9,282 bases of DNA from an uncultured delta proteobacterium (GTDB lineage Bacteria; RBG-13-61-14; DRUE01), in assembly GCA_903930515.1 (NCBI GenBank), contig CAIYYW010000102.1, positions 1 through 9,282 of the forward strand. The letters are read 5' to 3'. Within the stretch, counting starts at the first letter, position 1. Each line of letters opens with the position of its first letter. Positions 1 through 6,666 of the stretch are shown here, piece by piece. The notes beneath the pieces are model-generated. The model did not search any database and was not told the DNA's origin. It was given only the letters and a program-made list of their open reading frames with translations. The position numbers were made by a program, and so were the translations under genes.

Positions 1-1
1 C

Positions 2-3000
2 CTGGAGAGCCGCCCGGGTTTTTTCCAGCCCCAAAAACTTGGAGGATACAATACCTATAATTATTACAGCAGGGAGCGGGAGGACTATTCGGAGCAAGAA
101 TCCAACCAGGTGATTGACCAAGGCAAGCTCAAGCTCAATGAAAATGGAGAGGCAACTTATTCCAACCAGGCCCCGGCGAAGCTGGAAAAAGGGCCGGTAT
201 TGTTCTGGCTGGAAGGCAAGATGCAGGACAAGGATCTGCGCTGGGTGGCCAACCGGACCACCGCCCTGATCCATCCGGGCAAATTCTATCTCGGAATCAG
301 GAGCGACCAGTGGGGGGTGGAAGCCGGCCGGCCGATCAGGTTCAATCTGCTCGCGGTGCAGCCGGATGAAAAAGTGGTCGCCGATTTGAAGGTCAAGGTC
401 CGGCTGATCCGAAGGGTCTGGCTCACCGTGCGCGAGAAGCGGATCGGAGGGTTTTATCATTACGAGAGCAATATTGAGGACACCGAGATTGCGGCGCAGG
501 AACTGGCGACTTCGGACCTGCCGGTTCCGGTTGAATTCACCCCGGACAAGGGCGGTTATTATTTCGTGACCGCAACCGCGAAAGACGCGGACGGAAACGA
601 GATCAAGACCAGCGATTCCTTTTACGCCTGGGGAGGCGGTTATGTTAGCTGGGAAAGATACGACCACGACCGGATTGATCTGGTCCCGGAAAAGACCGAA
701 TACCATCCGGGCGAAACCGCCCGGATTTTGATCAAGAACCCATACGACCAGGCCAACGGCATCCTGACCGTGGAGCGGAAAGGGGTGCTCCGGCAAAAGC
801 AGATCCAGGTCAAGAACGGCGCCGAGTTGATTGAGTTGCCCCTTTTGCCCGAAGACGCTCCCAACATCTATGTTTCGGTGGTTTTAGTCAAGGGCCGGAT
901 CAGCTCGGAGTTCAACGAGGCCGGCCTGGATTTGGGCAAGCCCAGTATCAAGATCGGATACACTTCTCTCAAAGTGACCGACCCGGCCACCAAGTTGAAG
1001 GTTGAGGTCAAGACTGACCGCGACCAGTATCAGCCGGGAGAAACCTGCAAGCTCAAAGTACAGGCGCTCGGGAATGACGGCAAAGGGATCAAAGTAGAGC
1101 TCGCGCTCGCGGCCATTGACGAGGCGCTGTTGCAGTTGGTCTCGGCCCGTCCCTATTACCCCTATGACCGATTTTACGCGGAGCGGTCTTTGGATTTGGA
1201 CAACGCGGACAGCCGGATCAAGATCATCGGCCGAAGACATTACGGCAAGAAAGGGGAAGTGACCGGGGGAGGAGGCGGTTTCGGGGAAGGGGAATTCCGG
1301 AGCAATTTCGTGGACTCGGCCTTCTGGAAGGCCACCCTGGTCACGGATTCCAAGGGGTTCGCCGAAGTCAGCTTCGTCCTCCCGGACAACCTCACCTCCT
1401 TTAGAATCTTCGCCATTGCCAATGACCAGGCGCAAAAGTTCGGCACCGGGGAAAAGGTGATCCAGGTAAAAAAGCCCTTGATGATCGTCCCGAGCCTGCC
1501 CCGGTTCCTGATGGAAAAAGATCAACTCCTGGCCGGGGCCATCATCCATAACCAGAGCGAGAAGGACCGGGAGGTGGAGATCAGCCTCGCGGTTGAGAAC
1601 GCGCAACTGACCGGGCCGGCCACCCGGAAAATTTTCATCAAGAAGGGCGAGGCCCAGGAAGTGCGGTTCCAGATCATAAGCGGAACCGGAGGCAAGAACG
1701 CGCTGTTCAAATATCGCGCCGTATCCTCCGAGCTCAAGGACGCGGTGAAGACGGAAATCCCGGTTTATTTCCACGCCCCGTTTGAGGTTTACGCCACTTA
1801 CGGGAGCACGGTCAATTCGGTCACGGAAAAAGTCCTGGCGCCCAAGGATGTGCGCCGGGATGTGGGCGGCCTGGAAGTGGGGGTGGCGTCCAGTATGGTC
1901 ACTTCGCTGGAGGGCGCGTTTGAATATCTTTACAGCTACGATTACGAATGTTTGGAGCAGAACACCAGCAAGGCGATGATGTATATGATCTACCTGGAAT
2001 GGAAAGACCGGCTCAAGCTGGATTACATCGGCCCGGAGAAGGCGAAAAATTTCATCACCCGGACCTGGCTCTCCGAGCTTGGTCAATACCAGCGGTCGTC
2101 CGGCAGCTTTGATTTCTGGAAAGATTTCGGGATCTATGACCAGCCCTGGCTCACCGCTTATGTCTGCCTGATCCTGCAATCCGCCAAGGATAAGGGATAC
2201 CCGGTCCCGGACGCGGTTTATTCCCGGGCAATGGAATATTTACAGCAGACCATCGGCTATGACCGCTGGCCTCCTTATTATTCCGCCAAAACCATCCAGG
2301 CCACCAGGGCGATGATCCTGCTCACGCTCTCCCGTTCAAACCAGCTCAAGCCCTCTTTATTGGAGCCGAGCATAGAAAAGAAGGATGAGCTGCCGCCCTT
2401 TGCCCAGGCCTGTTTATTGGAAGCATATTCCCGGGCCCGGGGCAAGGACCAAACCTACCAGCAGATCCACCAGGCCCTGTTCAATCACGCCGAAATCACC
2501 AGCGGCAAAATTCAATTTGACGAAATCGTGGACGACGGATATGCCTGGATTTTGTATTCGCCAATCCGGTCCAACGCCCTGATCCTGAGCGTGCTCAATT
2601 TCCTGGAGCCGAACGGGACCTTCAATTACAAACTGACGCGCCATTTGCTGGAATCAATGAAGAACGGCCGCTGGCGCAACACCCAGGAGAATGTGTTCGC
2701 GCTCTGGGCCATCACCGACTATCTAAAAATGGCGGAAAAGGAAAAACCTGATTTTACGGTCAAGGCCAAAATTGATAATAAGGAAATTCTTTCCGCCAAA
2801 TTCACCGACTACCAGGCCGAGCCGGTCCGGAAAATCACTCCTTTGTCCGCGCTTCCCGCCGGGGAAAAATTGAGCCTGCTCCTGGACAAGACCGGATCCG
2901 GAAGGCTCTATTACCGGCTGGAACTGAAGACCGCGAAGGTCAATCCGGAAAACCGCGCGGTGAACGCCGGCCTGCAAATCTCCCGGCAATATCTCGCGGT

Positions 3001-3442
3001 GGAGGCCAAAAATGAGTCCGAGGGATTTGGCCGCGGCAAGCTGGTCAAGGTGGTTTTGAAACTGAAGGTTCCGCGGGAGAGACATTTCGTGGTGGTGTCC
3101 GACCCGCTTCCGGCCGGCTTTGAGGCCCTGAATTTTGAGCTGGAAACCGCGGACCAGGCCTCAAAAAAATACCTGAAGGGACAGACCGAACAATTCAAAA
3201 ATGTGTCCAGCTATAACGAATGGCAATATTATTACCAGACCTATTGGTATCGCCACATTGAGATGCGCGACACCCGGGTGGAAGTCTTTTCCGAATATCT
3301 GCCGGCCGGAGAATACACCTTGGTCTATATGGCGCGCGCGACCACCCAGGGGAAATTTTTAGCCCCGGCCGCCAGGATTGAAGAAATGTATGAGCCGGAA
3401 ACCTACGGACGCGGATTGTTTGAATGGGTGGAGGTGAAGTAG
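2..3442 (+). CDS. Bacterial alpha-2-macroglobulin (YfhM-type, thioester-containing), C-terminal part
   Basis: The frame is open from the first bases, so the N-terminus lies upstream and the GTG at 110 is just an internal valine codon. About 1,146 residues are visible. Family role: a periplasmic, usually lipid-anchored protease trap that links covalently to attacking proteases. Seen in order (visible numbering): beta-rich macroglobulin domains to about 365, with an 'AAIDEALL' segment near 370; a glycine-rich stretch (about 422-433) where related proteins carry the bait region; the central A2M domain ('VLPDNLTSFRIFA', about 460-475); then the thioester domain with the reactive CLEQ motif (Cys at about 650, codon 1949-1951). 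The C-terminal receptor-binding-like domain shows 'SDPLPAGFEALN' and 'EYLPAGEYTLVYMARAT' and ends at TAG. The intact Cys-x-Glu-Gln separates it from the thioester-less YfaS type, and pbpC directly downstream supports the YfhM type. Any lipoprotein signal lies outside the window, so localisation is inferred. Confidence 0.93.
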   Translation: MESRPGFFQPQKLGGYNTYNYYSREREDYSEQESNQVIDQGKLKLNENGEATYSNQAPAKLEKGPVLFWLEGKMQDKDLRWVANRTTALIHPGKFYLGIRSDQWGVEAGRPIRFNLLAVQPDEKVVADLKVKVRLIRRVWLTVREKRIGGFYHYESNIEDTEIAAQELATSDLPVPVEFTPDKGGYYFVTATAKDADGNEIKTSDSFYAWGGGYVSWERYDHDRIDLVPEKTEYHPGETARILIKNPYDQANGILTVERKGVLRQKQIQVKNGAELIELPLLPEDAPNIYVSVVLVKGRISSEFNEAGLDLGKPSIKIGYTSLKVTDPATKLKVEVKTDRDQYQPGETCKLKVQALGNDGKGIKVELALAAIDEALLQLVSARPYYPYDRFYAERSLDLDNADSRIKIIGRRHYGKKGEVTGGGGGFGEGEFRSNFVDSAFWKATLVTDSKGFAEVSFVLPDNLTSFRIFAIANDQAQKFGTGEKVIQVKKPLMIVPSLPRFLMEKDQLLAGAIIHNQSEKDREVEISLAVENAQLTGPATRKIFIKKGEAQEVRFQIISGTGGKNALFKYRAVSSELKDAVKTEIPVYFHAPFEVYATYGSTVNSVTEKVLAPKDVRRDVGGLEVGVASSMVTSLEGAFEYLYSYDYECLEQNTSKAMMYMIYLEWKDRLKLDYIGPEKAKNFITRTWLSELGQYQRSSGSFDFWKDFGIYDQPWLTAYVCLILQSAKDKGYPVPDAVYSRAMEYLQQTIGYDRWPPYYSAKTIQATRAMILLTLSRSNQLKPSLLEPSIEKKDELPPFAQACLLEAYSRARGKDQTYQQIHQALFNHAEITSGKIQFDEIVDDGYAWILYSPIRSNALILSVLNFLEPNGTFNYKLTRHLLESMKNGRWRNTQENVFALWAITDYLKMAEKEKPDFTVKAKIDNKEILSAKFTDYQAEPVRKITPLSALPAGEKLSLLLDKTGSGRLYYRLELKTAKVNPENRAVNAGLQISRQYLAVEAKNESEGFGRGKLVKVVLKLKVPRERHFVVVSDPLPAGFEALNFELETADQASKKYLKGQTEQFKNVSSYNEWQYYYQTYWYRHIEMRDTRVEVFSEYLPAGEYTLVYMARATTQGKFLAPAARIEEMYEPETYGRGLFEWVEVK
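1949..1960 (+). other. Thioester motif CLEQ of the alpha-2-macroglobulin
   Basis: Codons TGT TTG GAG CAG encode Cys-Leu-Glu-Gln in the context 'YDYECLEQNTSKAMM'. In this family the Cys side chain and the Gln side chain form the internal thioester that reacts with a protease after bait-region cleavage. Both residues are present, so the trap is predicted to be chemically competent. Confidence 0.9.
3430..3437 (+). promoter_or_regulatory. Shine-Dalgarno for pbpC inside the end of the A2M gene
   Basis: GGAGGTGA lies within the last sense codons of the upstream gene, nine bases before a TTG start. The pbpC frame has a TGA at 3435-3437 and no other start codon before 3447, so this site fixes the unusual TTG start. 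The arrangement suggests that ribosomes finishing the A2M gene feed initiation of pbpC. Confidence 0.75.
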
Positions 3443-3446
3443 GGGC

Positions 3447-5792
3447 TTGCGGAAAACCCTGAACAGATCCCGGCTCGGGAAGATCGGCCTGGCATTATTG
3501 CTCACGCCCCTGTTGTTCTTCCTGATTCCGGCTCCGGAGAAGCCGGCCATCTCTTTTGCGCCCTCAATCCAGTTCCTGGCCCGGGACGGCGAGTTGCTGA
3601 GAGAAATCCTGAGCCAAAAAGACACGGTGAGCCAATGGGTGAAGCTTGAGGAAATTTCCCCGCACCTGATCAATGCCGCGATCGTTTCGGAGGATCAATA
3701 TTTTTATTATCATCCGGGGGTGAACCCGCTCGCAATCCTGAGAGCCGCGGAGCAGGGCCTGAAATTCCGGAGGATCGTTTCCGGCGGGTCCACCATCACC
3801 CAGCAACTGGCCCGGAGTTACTGGCCCCGCAAAAGCATCTTCGGGAAGATCAACGAGCTTAGGCTGGCGCTCTGGCTGGAACGGAGGATGAGCAAGCAAG
3901 AGATTCTGGAAGAATATTTGAACCGGCTTCCCTTTGCCAACCTCTGTTACGGGGTGGAATCCGCGAGCCGGATATATTTCGGGAAATCCCCCAAAAATTT
4001 AAGCCCGGCCGAGGCCGCGCTCCTGATGGTGATCCCGCGCGCGTCCGGGATTTACAACCCCTATCACCGGCTGGATTTGGTCGTGCGCAAACGGGACCAG
4101 TTGCTGGACCGGATGTATCGGTTGGGATATCTGGACCGGGATGCCCTCGCCCGCGCCAAGAGCGAGCGGGTGGACCTGGAACATTTCCGGCTCAACTTCC
4201 AGGCCCCGCACCTGGTCTATTATTTGATGGAACAAAAAGTGCAGCCGGACGGACAGGGCCGGGTCCGGACCACCATTGAATTCGGCCTGCAAAAGGAATC
4301 GGAAAAAATTCTGAGACACCAGCTCTCCCGGCTCAAGCCCCAAAAGGTCAATAACGCGGCCGCAATCGTGATTGACAACCGCTCCCGCGAAGTGATCGCG
4401 TATCTCGGCTCCGGGGATTTTTTTGACAATCAAAATTCCGGGCAGATTGACGGCGTGCGCATTTTACGACAGCCGGGAAGCGCGACCAAGCCCTTCACCT
4501 ATTTAACGGCGCTCCAGCAGGGGATCAGCCCGGCCACCGTGATCGCGGACCTGCCCTCTTATTATTCCACGCCCCGCGGCACTTATTCCCCGGTCAATTA
4601 CGACTACATTTTCCACGGGCCGGTCCTGATCCGGGACGCGCTCGCGAGTTCGCTCAATGTCCCGGCGGTCCGGATGATGGACCGGGTGGGCGTGGCCAAT
4701 GTCTTGAACCTGCTCCATCAATTCGGGGTTAATTCCCTGAACCGGCCTCCGGAATATTACGGCCTGGGACTTACCCTGGGCGGAGGGGAAATCACCCTGC
4801 TGGAACTGGCCCGCGCATATAGCGCGCTCGCCAACCTGGGCGAATACTCGGACCTGGTCTGGGTCAAGGGAGACCAGGCCTCTCCCAGCCGGATCGTCGC
4901 CCTTGAAAGCGCCTTCATCATCTCGGAATTCCTTTCCGACGACCTGGCTCGAAGGCTGGAGTTCGGAAGATATGGAGCGCTCATGCTGCCCTTTCCGGCC
5001 GCGGTCAAGACCGGCACCAGCAAAAACTTCCGGGACAACTGGTGCGTCGGCTATACCCCCGAACTGACCGTGGCGGTCTGGGTCGGAAATTTCAACGGCG
5101 ATCCGATGTATAATGTCTCCGGAATAACCGGCGCCGCCCCGATCTGGCGCGAGATTATGATGGCCGCGGTGAAAATGACCGGCCGGCCCGGATGGTACCA
5201 GGCCCCGGAGAATCTGGTCAAGGTCCGGGTCTGTCCGTTTTCCGGAAAACCGGCTGGGAAGGATTGTCCGGGCGGGGTTGAAGAATGGTTTGGCAAAGAT
5301 CAGGTTCCGGCCGGGACCTGCCCGGCCCATATCCGCCTCCGGATTGACCAAAGGAATAATTTACTCGCGAGCGAAAATTGCCCGGAACGGTTCGTGAGTT
5401 CCAAAGTTTTTCTTCGCCTGGACCCGAGCTACCGGTCCTGGATGAAAAACCAGGGCCTTCCGGCCGAGCCGTTGACTTATTCTTTGCTCTGCGCCGAAGC
5501 GGTCTCCGGGCTTGGCCCGGAAACCCCGTATTTCCTAAGGATCGCCTATCCGGCTCGGCAATCCGTTTTCGCGCTGGATCCGCTCATCCCTTTAAAATAC
5601 CAGGCGCTTTTGATTGAGGCTCAAACCAATATGGCCCCGGAACAATTGAAATGGTACCTCAATAACTCCCTGGCCCAAACCGGGTCGGAAACTTTCAAGC
5701 TGCCGCTCCAGCGGGGAGAATTTCGGGTGCAGGTTCAGGCCGGAGCCGGGAACCGGATTTTCCATGACCAGGTCAGCTTCCTGGTAAAATAA
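3447..5792 (+). CDS. pbpC: Penicillin-binding protein 1C (bifunctional transglycosylase/transpeptidase)
   Basis: Inner-membrane class A PBP that polymerises glycan strands from lipid II and has a transpeptidase-type domain. It has 781 residues, close to the usual PBP1C length. One N-terminal membrane segment (about 12-28) anchors it. The GT51 domain shows the catalytic-Glu motif 'SEDQYFYYHPG' (Glu82), 'GGSTITQQLAR' (113-123) and 'RRMSKQEILEEYLNRL' (146-161). The penicillin-binding domain has all three motifs: SxxK with Ser345 and Lys348, SxN at 402-404 and KTGT at 521-524. A cysteine-containing linker ('VCPFSGKPAGKDC') leads to a C-terminal BiPBP_C-like domain (about 698-781), which marks it as PBP1C rather than PBP1A or 1B. 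The start is TTG, set by a good Shine-Dalgarno nine bases upstream and by a stop in the same frame. It follows the A2M gene by four bases, the usual A2M-pbpC operon. Both enzymatic sites look intact. Confidence 0.95.
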   Translation: MRKTLNRSRLGKIGLALLLTPLLFFLIPAPEKPAISFAPSIQFLARDGELLREILSQKDTVSQWVKLEEISPHLINAAIVSEDQYFYYHPGVNPLAILRAAEQGLKFRRIVSGGSTITQQLARSYWPRKSIFGKINELRLALWLERRMSKQEILEEYLNRLPFANLCYGVESASRIYFGKSPKNLSPAEAALLMVIPRASGIYNPYHRLDLVVRKRDQLLDRMYRLGYLDRDALARAKSERVDLEHFRLNFQAPHLVYYLMEQKVQPDGQGRVRTTIEFGLQKESEKILRHQLSRLKPQKVNNAAAIVIDNRSREVIAYLGSGDFFDNQNSGQIDGVRILRQPGSATKPFTYLTALQQGISPATVIADLPSYYSTPRGTYSPVNYDYIFHGPVLIRDALASSLNVPAVRMMDRVGVANVLNLLHQFGVNSLNRPPEYYGLGLTLGGGEITLLELARAYSALANLGEYSDLVWVKGDQASPSRIVALESAFIISEFLSDDLARRLEFGRYGALMLPFPAAVKTGTSKNFRDNWCVGYTPELTVAVWVGNFNGDPMYNVSGITGAAPIWREIMMAAVKMTGRPGWYQAPENLVKVRVCPFSGKPAGKDCPGGVEEWFGKDQVPAGTCPAHIRLRIDQRNNLLASENCPERFVSSKVFLRLDPSYRSWMKNQGLPAEPLTYSLLCAEAVSGLGPETPYFLRIAYPARQSVFALDPLIPLKYQALLIEAQTNMAPEQLKWYLNNSLAQTGSETFKLPLQRGEFRVQVQAGAGNRIFHDQVSFLVK

Positions 5793-5797
5793 CCCCG

Positions 5798-5834
5798 CCC
5801 GGTCTCCCAGCCCTATGGGAAGGCCGGGAATTTT
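5798..5834 (+). terminator. Rho-independent terminator of the A2M-pbpC operon
   Basis: CCCGGTCTCCC (5798-5808) can pair with GGGAAGGCCGGG (5817-5828), giving an 11-bp GC-rich stem with one T-G wobble, one bulged A and an 8-base loop. It is followed by AATTTT. It begins six bases after the pbpC stop. The T tract is short, so termination may be incomplete, although a second T5 run follows at about 5843-5847. The position just before a new promoter fits an operon end. Confidence 0.65.
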
Positions 5835-5854
5835 CCAGGTTCTTTTTCGGGAAC

Positions 5855-5882
5855 TTGTAAATCAGGTTGGTTATCTTAAAAT
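5855..5882 (+). promoter_or_regulatory. Sigma-70-type promoter for the downstream membrane protein gene
   Basis: TTGTAA (5855-5860, 4/6 match to the -35 consensus), a 16-base spacer and TAAAAT (5877-5882, 5/6 match to the -10 consensus) sit in an AT-rich patch between the pbpC terminator and the next gene. A start site seven or eight bases past the -10 would fall at about 5889-5890, on or next to the first ATG. Confidence 0.5.
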
Positions 5883-5889
5883 ATAAGAG

Positions 5890-6666
5890 ATGTTGAACCG
5901 AATGGAAAAATTCCGCTTTTTCGGGTTCTCCTTTGTCGCCCTGATGGGGATGGTTTTCCTGTTTAACTTCATCCTACATTACCCGGTGCGCTCGGAGATG
6001 TCGGAGGACGACCGGGTTATGCTGGGCAAGAAGTTCGGGAAGAAAGCGGTTGATATTGAGGAGGACATCAATAAGGCGCCTCATACTTATGAGGAGATCG
6101 TGGCGCAATTGAATAAAATACCGAGGTTCCGGCCTCCTCAGAATAATCATCTTACCGAAGAGCAGGTTCACAAGTATTACCATGTGGTAAACCATTGCTG
6201 GGAACGGTTCCGAAGCTATAGGCGGAATTATCTCAAGCAGATCCAGGGGATCGGCCGCGGGGTCGCGATTTTCGCCCAGGGTTCAACCCTCCTGGGCCTC
6301 TGCCAGATCGAGGGAATGGGCGAAGTGGAGATGACCGAGGAGGAGTTTGACTGGGTGAAGCAGAGGATGTTCGAGGTCGCGCTTTTTGCCGTGAGCGAAA
6401 AAATCAAGAGCGGCCAGGTCCAAGCGGAGGAAAAGGATCAACTCCTGATGGCCCGGGACCAGCTCTGCCGGGTGCTCGACTTTTATAAGGAAACCGATAA
6501 AATCGAATATTTCCCCGAGAAGCTGGACCCTTCCCGGATTCCCCGTTGGAATGTGGAGTTGTTTTTGCGCGTCAAGAACGAGTTCCGCTACCGCAAGATC
6601 AACTTTGAAAACATCAAATTTGATAGTCAGGACATTAGCAGGGCGGCTCAGGACTTGCCCGAGTAG
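5890..6666 (+). CDS. Membrane-anchored helical protein of unknown function
   Basis: I do not recognise this 258-residue protein. One strongly hydrophobic segment (about 10-30) follows a short basic N-terminus. No clear signal-peptidase site or lipobox is seen, so it is likely a single-pass protein with the rest outside the cytoplasm. The remainder is charged and predicted mostly helical. A Pro-rich spot (80-83) precedes the helix 'LTEEQVHKYYHVVNHCWERF' (88-107); a second segment starting 'EMTEEEFDWVKQRMFEVAL' (147-165) has a similar layout. There are three cysteines (103, 138, 193). No catalytic motif is evident. The ATG at 5890 lacks a clear Shine-Dalgarno; the ATG at 5902 is an alternative, with a weak AGAGA about 11 bases upstream, and would shorten it by four residues. 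It has its own promoter after the pbpC terminator, so it may not belong functionally to that operon. Its last 19 bases overlap the convergent hflX. The coding call rests on length, an ordered N-terminal anchor and coherent composition. Confidence 0.8.
   Translation: MLNRMEKFRFFGFSFVALMGMVFLFNFILHYPVRSEMSEDDRVMLGKKFGKKAVDIEEDINKAPHTYEEIVAQLNKIPRFRPPQNNHLTEEQVHKYYHVVNHCWERFRSYRRNYLKQIQGIGRGVAIFAQGSTLLGLCQIEGMGEVEMTEEEFDWVKQRMFEVALFAVSEKIKSGQVQAEEKDQLLMARDQLCRVLDFYKETDKIEYFPEKLDPSRIPRWNVELFLRVKNEFRYRKINFENIKFDSQDISRAAQDLPE

Noticed and set aside
110-112. GTG as the start codon of the macroglobulin gene
   Set aside because: The same frame is open to the first bases with family-like Tyr-rich sequence, there is no Shine-Dalgarno, and the N-terminal domains of the family would be missing.
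884-2179. 431-codon open frame on the minus strand inside the macroglobulin gene
   Set aside because: It lies antisense to a well-supported gene. Its translation is rich in Arg, Gly and Pro with no recognisable domain, as expected of a shadow of GC-rich coding DNA.
4503-5351. 282-codon minus-strand frame inside pbpC
   Set aside because: Antisense to the transpeptidase domain, whose three catalytic motifs are intact; its composition is low in complexity and has no family signature.
6613-6624. Perfect 12-bp palindrome ATCAAATTTGAT
   Set aside because: It lies within the coding sequence of the unknown membrane protein and has no T tract on either side that would make it a terminator for hflX; probably chance.
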